From Eleusine coracana subsp. coracana (Eukaryota; Streptophyta; Magnoliopsida; Poales; Poaceae), in assembly GCA_032690845.1 (NCBI GenBank), contig CM064422.1, forward strand, positions 6,510,001-6,574,000: DNA of 64,000 nt, in the 5' to 3' direction. The translations under genes were made by a program, and so were the position numbers. This document shows positions 24,854-34,299 of the stretch, piece after piece. A model generated the notes under the pieces. The model made no database searches. It was not told the origin of the DNA and saw only the letters and a program-made list of their open reading frames with translations. Numbering within the stretch: position 1 is the first letter of the stretch; every line of letters starts with the position of its first letter.

Positions 24854-26062
24854 TTGCGTCTCAACTTCTGTTGATGCAATGCAGTCCAAAGGTCCAAAAC
24901 AACATGATATATTACAGCTGACTATCGTAGAGGAACATGCTTAATAGGAGCATCCCTACTGGATTCATCATGATTTAGATTGTTCCAACTTTAGCGCTTT
25001 ATACATACTACTATTAGTACTACATTCGTGTCACATCCAAGACATGGTCATCGCTCCCATAATGCTTTTTACACCTCAAACCTGCACTTGCCAGTTTGTG
25101 ATGCTTCAGCAAAATATTTGTATTCACTTGATCTCCAGATACTACCGCCATCACCCCTACATTAGGCTTGCCAAAATAGTTCCATAATATCCTGCATGAT
25201 GATGATATGATAGATTTAAGCAAGATGAGGATTAAAGTTCAAACATGATTAATTCAGGAGATAGCGAGCTTTTAATTCCAAGAAAGTTTTAAAAGACAAA
25301 GCAGGCTACCGAGGCTACAATTTGAACAAATACATGTGTCAGTGTTATGACATTTGAGCAAGCAATGAAACTACACAGATCATAGAGTAATTAACTAACC
25401 ACTCTAATTATTACTGAATATAATTCAGATGCGCCATGAAACAACAATCGGGCATCCCCAAACTTTGCTAGAAATGTTTATTAAATGGTCATTGTAATAA
25501 GACATTCAACATGGCAAAAAGGTTAGGCAGAATCCAAAATTGCAGTAAAACTTTGAACAATGACATTCATGAAACCGCAGGGCAAAGGCCATAATTTAGC
25601 TATTGTTATAAATCGCAACATATGGTGACACACTGACATGCAATTTTTACATGTGCAATGCAAAAGATGCAGAAAAAATACAGGCAAAATCTGAAAAATG
25701 CACCAATAATCCTAATATAGTTTAATATACAGCTTGATATATACCTCACTGCATATTCACCATTACTGCACACTGTATCATCCTTAGATAGTTAGATGTT
25801 AGATTATACCAACTAACTGACGCTTGCAGACAAGTATTATGCTAGAAAATGGCAACGAATGAAAGAGACAAGACAAGAGTTGTATTTTCTCAGTTCTGAT
25901 TAGTGTGCGTCAACCATGAAAGATTAAGTCATAGAATTTCTTTGTTTATCACAGAACTACTCTAATTGCACTACAGCAAAGTTCACATACAAAGAAGCTA
26001 AACTTGATGAACAGAATTAAATTGACAATATTTACCGTTAAATCTTCGGAGTCATCAGAACT
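24854..26062. other. Intergenic / 3' flank of the FHA gene
   Basis: AT-rich sequence without a recognised gene. The part near 26062 is probably the 3' UTR of the minus-strand FHA gene. Confidence 0.4.
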
Positions 26063-27682
26063 TTACTTGAGCGTTTTAATATACTCAATAAAACACCGAC
26101 GTTGCTCCCCCACTTTAGCGATCGCCTTCTCAGCAGCCTCGTGGTTCTTCGCCAGAATGTATTCTTCAATCCGAACGAACCACTCTCGCAATGTCATATT
26201 CTCCAGGTTGCATCCTGCAGGGCACTCGTTCACATTCTTACAAACCCCTTCCTCTCCTCTGCCCCCACTCACTTCCCTCTTGCCATCCTCTTCAGCTTCT
26301 TCTCCAACACCATCTGACTTTGATTCAGGTACAATCCTTTCCCTCGATTCATGATCAATGCCTCTCCCTTGCTCCCTACCTGACTCTTTTCCCTCCTCAT
26401 CATTGTCAGCAGAAGCGCCGCCAGTGTCGGCCCTCCCATTTGGCGCTATTTGTTCCTGATCTCTTGGAGCCAATGGCGCATCACCGCGCTCCTCCACCAC
26501 CTGATCTGCCTCTGCCTTCGAGGCTTCATTCACCTCTCCACCCCCAGTTGTCCCCTCATCTTCCTTCTCATCACCACCATTAGCTGCTGTCACCTGTGGT
26601 GGATTTCCACTGCATTCTCTGGCACCAACCACATCCCCATCTTCTGCCTCCTTTTCGGCATCCTCTTCAATGATGGGATCCTTAGCCTTCCTTGTGCTTG
26701 CCTTAGCCCTTCCTCTGCCCTTTCTAGTCCTCTCTGCTGGTTCTCTCAAAGCTACTGGCACCTCCACCTCTGATGCACTGTTGGCTGTTGTCCCCTCCTG
26801 CTTTCCAGGCACAGCCAGCTCTCCCTCTTCCTCCTCATCAATGGCTTCCTTAGCTTTCCTCGCACTTTGCCTTGTAACTCTTCCTCGGCCCCCTCTGGTC
26901 CGCTCATCCTCCCCCTTACCCCGTCCAGTACCCACTGCCTCAGCTCTCCTCGCAGCAGCTCTCGTCGACCTTGTTGTTTGCACTTGTGGGGGAAGAGATG
27001 TCGTCACCGGAGCCTTGCTCGACCCACCGGGCAGCACCTCCTCTTCTTCTTCACTCTCCACTTCAGGGAGTTCCACGGCCTTCTTCCGCCCGCCTCGGCG
27101 CGTCACCGGCGCAGCTTCCTCCTTTCCTTCTTCAGGGAGATCCGCCGCCGCTAGGGCCTTCTTCCGCCCGCCCCGGCGCGGGGCTACTTCAGCCTCCCCC
27201 TTCACTGCTTCGGGGGGATCCGCCGCCGCCGGAGCCTTCCTCCGACCGCGCCTAACTGCCGGGGCTTTATCCTCCTCCACAGTCGCCACCGCCGCCGCCG
27301 CCGCGTGGCGCGTGGAGCGCCTGGTAGCGGCGGGTTCCGGTCCCGCATCGGCCGTGATAGAGACGGCGAGGATAGTGCTCTCCCCAATCTTGATGCGGTC
27401 CCCGTGGGAGAGCGGGACTGGGATGGTAGGCACGAGGGCCGCGCCGTTGAGGAGGGTCCCGTTAGAGGAGCCAAGATCGGTGGCGGCCCACCGGGAGGCG
27501 GGCGGCGGGAGGAACGTGAGGTCGAGGTGGCGCTGCGACGCGCCCGCGTCGCCGACGGCGAGGTCGTTGCCCTTGACGACGCGGCCGATGCGGAGCACGC
27601 GCCCGGCGCGGTGCTGCAGGGACTGCCCCTTGCGGGCCCCCTTCTCTACCAGCAGCGTGAGCACCGGCGGCGGCTCGGCCAT
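26063..27682 (-). CDS. FHA-domain nuclear protein with long charged repeat region
   Basis: A single uninterrupted frame of 539 residues. Residues about 8-105 form a forkhead-associated domain, which binds phosphothreonine peptides: the conserved Gly-Arg is at about 33-34 (LRIGRVVKG), the Ser-x-x-His block is ASQRHLDL at about 48-55, and SSNGTLLNG is at about 72-80. The middle (about 120-450) is low-complexity and highly charged. It has three related units built on RRGRRKA or RRGGRKKA plus an acidic part, then further TRKAK/RGRGR motifs that resemble AT-hooks. The last 45 or so residues are a compact folded-looking segment, MTLREWFVRIEEYILAKNHE, with nearby Cys residues (CPAGC). Plant FHA proteins of this layout are nuclear. 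A role as a phospho-dependent chromatin or DNA-associated factor is inference. The ATG at 27682 begins just before the FHA fold, so the start is well supported. Confidence 0.85.
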   Translation of the reverse strand: MAEPPPVLTLLVEKGARKGQSLQHRAGRVLRIGRVVKGNDLAVGDAGASQRHLDLTFLPPPASRWAATDLGSSNGTLLNGAALVPTIPVPLSHGDRIKIGESTILAVSITADAGPEPAATRRSTRHAAAAAVATVEEDKAPAVRRGRRKAPAAADPPEAVKGEAEVAPRRGGRKKALAAADLPEEGKEEAAPVTRRGGRKKAVELPEVESEEEEEVLPGGSSKAPVTTSLPPQVQTTRSTRAAARRAEAVGTGRGKGEDERTRGGRGRVTRQSARKAKEAIDEEEEGELAVPGKQEGTTANSASEVEVPVALREPAERTRKGRGRAKASTRKAKDPIIEEDAEKEAEDGDVVGARECSGNPPQVTAANGGDEKEDEGTTGGGEVNEASKAEADQVVEERGDAPLAPRDQEQIAPNGRADTGGASADNDEEGKESGREQGRGIDHESRERIVPESKSDGVGEEAEEDGKREVSGGRGEEGVCKNVNECPAGCNLENMTLREWFVRIEEYILAKNHEAAEKAIAKVGEQRRCFIEYIKTLK

Positions 27683-29876
27683 CTCGGGGGATGGGGAATC
27701 GGAGGTCGGCGGCGAGAGGGAGGCGAAAAGTTTTCGAAATGTTTTGGAGGGCTCGAGTGGGAAGGCGGGCCGCGGGCCTGTGGTTTCAGCATTCGCGTTT
27801 GTGTCCAGGGCCCACGCGTCAGTATCATACGGCAGTGTGCAGTGGATCCGGTTCGCGGGTACGGGTACGGGGTGTCATCGGCTTTCCATTCACTTCGGCC
27901 TGGCCCCACCAGCTCACTTTCATCAAACTGAAACGGAAATCACAGCACAGGGGTGTCGCAACTCAGCTCAACTCAAATCAAGGTAAAGTCTCAGCGAGTT
28001 TCAAAAAAAAAAAAAAAAGGTAAGTCTCAGCGACAAAGAAAAAGGATTTCGAGCCTGAGGCATCAACAACCATTGTTTTTCTGGATGGTGAGCATCTGAG
28101 CTTCAGTAAAACTAAAGCTAGAATAGCTGAGTGCATCCGGAAGCTACCGATTCCTGCGAGTCCCAGATGGTTTAAGTGTTTGTGAAGGTACTGGCTGGTA
28201 ACGTGAAGATACTGGTAGCAAAAGAAAATATACCACAGGGGCCTAGTGGGTAATAATACACTAATGGGAGATGTTGCTCAACTTCAAAGGAATTAAGCAG
28301 CTTGGCTGCCTGAGCAATTCCTTTCCATCTAAATCAAAATTCTCCAACATTTGCAGTTTGTTTCAGTTGTCCACTTAACATTCAGACACATGGTCGGAGT
28401 CATGAATGGATTTTAATGTCTCTTGGCAAGAAGAACAGTGAACATCAACAAAACAAATCTTATCAGGGGAATCACAAGAATGCATTTAATTAGAACAGCT
28501 TCTTTTGTCATACTTTACATAGCAGATGCCAACTCGTGATTGTGGCATTCACCTCACGATCCACCACTTGGGACTCGCCATCAGATGCAAAAAAGAACAT
28601 CACCTGGGCTCTTGATACAAAAGTTTGCCAATATCATGTCAGTACCTCTAGTTCTTGATTACCCACCCAGCTGATTGTTCTATTGCATTATCGAATGCAG
28701 GTCCAACTCCAGCTGCCACACCTGCGAAGGTAATCTCCATGAATCAAATGCCTGCATTTTCAACTTTCTTCATAAGACACATATCACACTAATAGGACTG
28801 TGAAATTATATATAACAAACATCACAGAAATGTATGCTGGTTAAGGAGAGCTTATAAAATACAATCAGGCATGTACTGATTCAGTGCAATGTCCAGTCTA
28901 CCATATATTATACTGTTTCAGGAAACAAGGACATTTGCAAATTCTCAATCAGCTGAGATTCACAGCATGGACCATTCGGTGACGGTGATTAAACAAACCA
29001 TCATATATCAAAACTGGAAGGTTGAATTAATAATCCCCATTACAAAAGCACAGCCGTTCACCTAAGGCACACCCACTTGAATTGCCTGGAACTCATATGA
29101 AAGCATGTGCATATTTTATAAAGATTTACGAAATTCAAATACAAGATTCTACTCGAATGTAACATCAATTCAGGTAATAAATCTTTGATAATGACGTAAA
29201 CAGAAGTAAACATAATCACAGACTACAAAGGTCAGATTTTGACACAGCTTATGCTATATTTTACAATAATGAGCACCTCTTTAGAGATAAGCATAAAGTA
29301 AAAAATGGTAGCTAATATTTCTGGTTGGGCATCAACTAAGTACCAGACTGCCAGCTAACAATAACTGACCAGAAACTGTACCACAAAACCACAAAGGCAC
29401 GTATATTCATTTTTCATGAGTGAATCAGGTGCATGTCAAATGAGACATTATAGTGTGTGGAAAAAAGTGCAAAGCCAAACATTATTTCATTCTAACAAAT
29501 GACAAAACATTATAACAATTGAACTGTAATTTCAAGAATTCATGCTGGGATAGAAAATAATCAAGTTGAATATTATGTATACAGGGCAGAAACGTTTACC
29601 TTATCCAACTCAAATAACTCTAGAATAGCCCATATCTGCATTTAGAAAGAAACTTCCAGAAAGGTTTGAATATTCAACTGCACAGTGGCACATGAAAAAT
29701 TGGACATAATCAAAATGACACTAGGCCTCCTGGCTGAAGATAGGTAACAATCAGAACACTGCAAATCTCACCCATCTTCAGGGAACACAACAGTGTTATG
29801 ACACTCAGGTGGGGCTAAGAGCATTTCTTTCTTGATTGCTTCAAAAGTCTGTCATTCCCCATGTCCCAAGAACATT
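27683..29876. other. FHA promoter region and 3' flank of the PPR gene
   Basis: A GC-rich stretch to about 27950 is the likely FHA promoter and 5' UTR. A 16-base poly-A run lies near 28003. The rest is AT-rich with no recognised exon; the part nearest 29876 is probably PPR 3' UTR. Confidence 0.4.
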
Positions 29877-31685
29877 TCAATCAAGATGAGATGCCTTGCT
29901 CTCATGTTCTAGTTTGTCTTGGTCATCATCTGAAGCATCAGCATGCCTACTAGAATGACCTTGGCCAGCCTGCCTACGGCTATTCCATTTGTGCCCTTTC
30001 CTTCTCTTTGACTTGGGTTTATCTTCAAGGTCCCTCACTCCACGCCTCTTATACATCTTAAAGCTAACATGTCTCTCTTCCGCCATCTTCCTCACCTTCT
30101 CAGTGATTTCAGCAGCGACCTGCCTGTTGTACAGTTTCTTCAGTCCTTTCATCAGCTTTGCAAATGTGTCAGGCTGTGGCATCAGGCCTGCCTCAAGCAT
30201 GTCTAAGCAATACATGCAGGCCTCCTTAACATGTTTCTTGGCATACAATGCATGGATCCAGATGGTCCATGCACTCACATTGAGCTCACAGCCTTTGTTC
30301 ACAATACATCCCCAAATATCCTTAGCAAGCTCAAGCTTATCATCTTTCACCAATGCATTAAGGAGGTCCTTGAGCACCCCATATTGAGGTGCAACAAATA
30401 GCCCCCTCCCAACCATGTCTTTAAAATAACTACACGCCTCAATCAGCTCTCCCTGCCCAACAAGCCCATTCACCATAATAGAAAATGTGTCAACCCCAGG
30501 ACTGAGCCCCCCATTTTCCATCTCATTCCATAATGTCATAGCGTGCTTTGTCTCCCCAAGCTTACAGGCCAACCGAATCACAACATTGTATACCTTGAGG
30601 TCCAGCGGACGCCGGCATTCCGTCATCCTCTCCATAAGCTCCAAGCACTCCTCAAGCTGCTCCTTCTTCTCATGTGCCACAAAGAACCCATGGTACACGG
30701 CAGCATCCACTCGCAGGCCGTCCCTGGACATGGCTTCCAAGAACTCGTACCCCTGGGATACCTTGCCAGCCTTGCAAAACGCGGTAACGAGAGTGCCATA
30801 AGTGACGGAATCTGGAGCACACCCCTTCCTCCTCATTTCCACGAACACCCTCATGGCCTCATCAACCCTCCCCCTCGTGCCAAGTCCCTGCATCAGGGTG
30901 GTGTAGGACACCGCGTTCGGTGGGCAGCCCCGCCGCTCCATCTCGCGCGCCAGGTCGAACGCATCTTCGAATCTTCCGTCCGCGACGAACCCGGCGAGCA
31001 GGGTATTGAATGCGACGACATCCGGGGCGACTTCCGCGGCCTTCATGCGGGCGAGCACGTGCTTGGCTTCATCCAGCTTACCAAGGCGGCACCACCCGTA
31101 GAGCAGTGCGGTGTAGTGGCGGAGCGAGAGCGGTAACCGGGGCTGGAGCTCCTCGACGAGCTGTTCCGCGGCTGCGACGTGCCCGGCCTTGGAGAGGGCC
31201 TCAAGAAAGGAGAGGAAGAGGTTGGGGTGATCATGATCGGGTCGGGAAGAGAAGAGCGAGAGGGCGAAGGGCAGGAGGCGCGGGGGCGGGAGGCGGCGGA
31301 GGATGGGGGAGAGGAGGGAGGGGCCGAGGAGCTGGGAAGGGAGCGGCGCGAGGAGTGAGGGGGACGGCGCGGAGGAGGCGCGGGAGAAGGACTTGGCAAG
31401 GAGCGCGAGGGAAGAAGGAAGTGGCGTGGGTAGCGATGGGGAGCACCAGTGGAAGAATTGCAGCGCAAGGGAGGAGGCGGCGCCGCAGCGGCGGAGGACG
31501 GCGTCGAGGAGGTGCGGAGAGGAGGCGTCGAGGCCCGAGGCGGACAGCGCGGCGGCGAGCCTCTGCGGGTCGGAGTGATGGCGGCGGAGGAGGCGGTACG
31601 CGAGCTCCGCGGAGGGGGCGAGGCTGGGGTCGTCGCAGGAGGTGGAGAGACCGCGGCGGAGGGAAGCGAAGGGAAGACGCCGCAT
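29877..31685 (-). CDS. P-class pentatricopeptide repeat (PPR) protein, probably mitochondrial
   Basis: A single exon codes for 602 residues, usual for intronless PPR genes. The first 20 or so residues (MRRLPFASLRRGLSTSC) look like an organelle, probably mitochondrial, presequence. About nine to ten 35-residue PPR units run from about 155 to 520, for example HYTALLYGWCRLGKLDEAKH, then AFNTLLAGFVADGRFEDAF, SYTTLMQGLGTRGRVDEAM and TYGTLVTAFCKAGKVSQGY. There is no E, DYW or SMR tail, so it is P-class. These proteins bind specific organellar RNAs for processing, stability or translation. The C-terminus (about 540-602) is highly basic then Ser/Asp-rich (KPKSKRRKGHKWNSRRQ). The layout resembles the Arabidopsis At5g65820/At3g49730 pair, from memory. 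The RNA target cannot be told here. Confidence 0.92.
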   Translation of the reverse strand: MRRLPFASLRRGLSTSCDDPSLAPSAELAYRLLRRHHSDPQRLAAALSASGLDASSPHLLDAVLRRCGAASSLALQFFHWCSPSLPTPLPSSLALLAKSFSRASSAPSPSLLAPLPSQLLGPSLLSPILRRLPPPRLLPFALSLFSSRPDHDHPNLFLSFLEALSKAGHVAAAEQLVEELQPRLPLSLRHYTALLYGWCRLGKLDEAKHVLARMKAAEVAPDVVAFNTLLAGFVADGRFEDAFDLAREMERRGCPPNAVSYTTLMQGLGTRGRVDEAMRVFVEMRRKGCAPDSVTYGTLVTAFCKAGKVSQGYEFLEAMSRDGLRVDAAVYHGFFVAHEKKEQLEECLELMERMTECRRPLDLKVYNVVIRLACKLGETKHAMTLWNEMENGGLSPGVDTFSIMVNGLVGQGELIEACSYFKDMVGRGLFVAPQYGVLKDLLNALVKDDKLELAKDIWGCIVNKGCELNVSAWTIWIHALYAKKHVKEACMYCLDMLEAGLMPQPDTFAKLMKGLKKLYNRQVAAEITEKVRKMAEERHVSFKMYKRRGVRDLEDKPKSKRRKGHKWNSRRQAGQGHSSRHADASDDDQDKLEHESKASHLD

Positions 31686-31959
31686 CGGTGGCGGCGGGGT
31701 GTCGCGGACGAGATGCGAAATGCGGTCGGGGAGTCAGGCTCTGCAATAGAGCGACCTGCAGTGCGAACTTTTTAATTTTTATTAATTTTTTTATTTAATA
31801 CACTTTTTTGTCATCACAGAGTACACAGGGGAGTAATACTGGATATGACACCACGCCACATCAGCTGTTCAGGCAACTTCGCAACATTGACAATTTTTTT
31901 TTTAGGGATCATCGTAACATTGACTGTTTAGGTAAAAAAAATAAAGGAATATAGTGATA

Positions 31960-32940
31960 GAGCAACTCCAGCCCATAGATTAAATTCGGTTCTCTATACT
32001 TTATTTTAAGAATCAATTTTTAATTTTTAGAGACCTAAAACTATTTTATAGTCCAACCCAACTAAATAAAATTGCCTCCCATCCATCTGCCAGTGGATCC
32101 CACTGTCCTGCCTCTCTCCTGCCCCGACTCCCTCTCTCCCCGACTCCTCCCTTTCCCCCGCGCCATCCATCTCTCCTCGCCGGCGCCGCCTCTCTCTCTC
32201 CCCATTGGTGCCGCCTCCCCCCCCCCCCCCCCCCTCTCTCTTCCCCCCGCTTCGCCCGGCGCCGCCGCTGCCCCCCGCGCGCGTGCAGGCGCCACTGTAG
32301 GCGCCGCGCGGCAGCTGCTGGTTGCGCAGAGGCGAGGCGGCTTGGGCGCAGGGGCTTGGGGCGCGCAGGCTGGCAGATGGGGGTGGCTCGGGCTCGGTCG
32401 CGGCAGGCGCCGTGGGCGGTGGTGAGCCGGCGCATTGGCCAGGCGGGTCTCGGGAGGCGCCGAGTTGCTGTGACTCTTCGTCGGAGCTAGGGCTGGCGAC
32501 GACGCTCCCTTCCCTTCTTGCGCCGCCATGCTCCGGCGACTGCCAACCACATCGGCCAGGCTCCTCTCCCTCTCCTCCCCATCGCCGGCTACCTCCCCTG
32601 CTCCGCACCTCGCGCCGCCGCCTCTCCCTCTCGCTCCACACCTCGCACGGGGCGGAAGCCGGCCGGAGGCGCTGGCCGGGTGGCTGGCGGCGGTAACGGC
32701 GGCCTGCCTGATCCATTCGCGTCGGAGAAGAGCAGAGCAGAGTATGGGAGAGGAAAGAAGAGAAAAAAAAAATAGTGCGGCAAGAAATAGTGGCCCTCTA
32801 TTTCTATCGGGTTTGCTCCAAAATTTGGTAGTAAATCAAATTTAGTCAGTTGGATAGTTAGGGGTTAAAGTTCATTTTTTGTATTTAGGTGACTAAAAAA
32901 GCATTTAGGGACTCATTTGATTACTTGGCTAGAGATGCTC
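31960..32940. mobile_element. Non-autonomous DNA transposon, Harbinger-like, copy 1
   Basis: The 981-bp element starts GAGCAACTCCAGCCCA and ends with TGGCTAGAGATGCTC, imperfect inverted ends. The outer 130 or so bases on each side are AT-rich, and the interior is very GC-rich with CCG-type low complexity, a pure C run at about 32217-32234, and long but meaningless open frames on both strands. It is clearly the sister of the element at 33017. The flanking 3 bases (ATA/TTA) do not match now. No transposase is visible. Confidence 0.75.
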
Positions 32941-33016
32941 TTATAGACGACTCATAGCAGCTCCATTGGTTGTTAAGTGTAATACTGAATAGATGAGCTT
33001 AAAAAGTATGATATAA

Positions 33017-33994
33017 GAGCAACTCCAGCCCACGGTGAAATTTGGATCCCTAGATGTTATTTTGAGGGCTAACTTTTACTTTTTAGAGGTTTAAAATTAT
33101 TATTTGCTCCAACCCAACTGAGTAAAAGTGAGTCCTTATTCTCTAATAGTGGACCCCACCGCCCCTGCCTCTCTTCCCCACCCGACGCCCTCTCCCCCTC
33201 CCCCCGCGCGCCGGTCGCCGCCGCCATCTCTCCTCGCCCTCTGCATCGACCGCCGCCGCCATCTCTCCCCGTCCACGCGCTGGCCGTCGCTGCCATCTCT
33301 CCCTATTCGCGCGTCGACCGTCACCATCTCCCCCCCCCCCTCTCCCCATGCGTGTCGGACGCCGTGATGGACGCCATCGTAATCTTTCCCCCTATGCACA
33401 CCGATCGCCATCGCCATCTCTCCCTCCCCCTCCCCCGCTCCGCTCAGCGGCGCCGCCTCCCTCTCTCCACCCTCTTGGCTGCGTCGCCTTCCCTTCTCCC
33501 CCGCTCGGCGCCGGCACCGCCCTTCCCCTCGCTCAGCGCCGACACTTCCTGATCCCCCCTGCTCGCGCCGCCGTCGTGTCCCTCTCCCCCAGCTTGTGGT
33601 CGTCGCCTCCCTCTCTTCGCAGCTCGCCGCCGCCGCTTCCCTCTGTCCTCAGCTCGCCACCGCTGCATCTTTCGGAGGGGTGGATCCGGCCATACCGTGG
33701 CCGAATCTACCAGCCGCGGACGGGTGGCCGGCGGCGGCATCGGTGGGTGGGTGGCCAGCGCCGTTCGATCTGCATCGGGAGAGAAGCAGAGGAAAGGAAA
33801 GGAAAGGGGAAAAATGGTGGGGTCCGCGTTTGGGGAAAAAATAGTGCCCCTCTATTTCTAGGGGGTTTGGGAGGAAATTTGGTGGCGTCCTTAAATAGTC
33901 ACCCGGATAGTTGGCCCGTTGGAGAAAGGTTTTTGATCCGGAGCGACTAAAAGGCTGGATAGGGGCCTGTTTAGTCTGGTGGCTGGAGATGCTC
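33017..33994. mobile_element. Non-autonomous DNA transposon, Harbinger-like, copy 2
   Basis: The 978-bp element starts GAGCAACTCCAGCCCACGG and ends GGTGGCTGGAGATGCTC. A TAA lies on each side (33014-33016 and 33995-33997), consistent with the 3-bp TWA duplication of PIF/Harbinger elements. Its ends align well with copy 1: both have 'ctccaacccaactgagtaaa'- or 'ccaacccaactaaataaa'-like left parts and 'atagtgcccctctatttcta'- or 'atagtggccctctatttcta'-like right parts. The interior is GC-rich with repeated 'gccgccgccatctctcc' blocks. Confidence 0.8.
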
Positions 33995-34140
33995 TAAATG
34001 ACCTAGCTCTAGCACACTACCCAATAAATCATAGATTCACATGTTACAATTTTTTATTTACCATGGGATAGACACGGATGCTACAAAACGTGTTGGCTGG
34101 CATTGAGAGAGATCGTTATCTATCTTTTAATTTGTCTATA

Positions 34141-34299
34141 CTCCATCCATCATAAAATATAATCATTTGAAGACTTGGTCTCAATTTATACCATCTCCAA
34201 TGAATCTAGATAACATAATATCCAGATTTATTAGGAATGCTATTAATCTGAATATTCTCTCTCATCCCTTCAAATGCTTATATTTTGGGATGGAGGGAG
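34141..34299. mobile_element. Stowaway MITE, complete
   Basis: The 159-bp element has a left end CTCCATCCATCATAAAATAT and a right end that reads CTCCCTCCATCCCAAAATAT on the other strand. It is bounded by TA on both sides (34139-34140 and 34300-34301), the Stowaway/Tc1-Mariner target site. Confidence 0.9.

Noticed and set aside
26670..27986. A 438-codon plus-strand frame across the FHA gene
   Set aside because: It is the antisense shadow of the FHA coding region. Ser/Pro-rich composition and lack of any domain agree with that.
31010..31798. A 262-codon Arg/Gly-rich plus-strand frame
   Set aside because: It overlaps the GC-rich 5' part of the PPR gene on the other strand and has only low-complexity composition.
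32027..33950. Several long frames on both strands at 32-34 kb
   Set aside because: They lie inside two GC-rich transposons, and their length reflects low stop-codon frequency.
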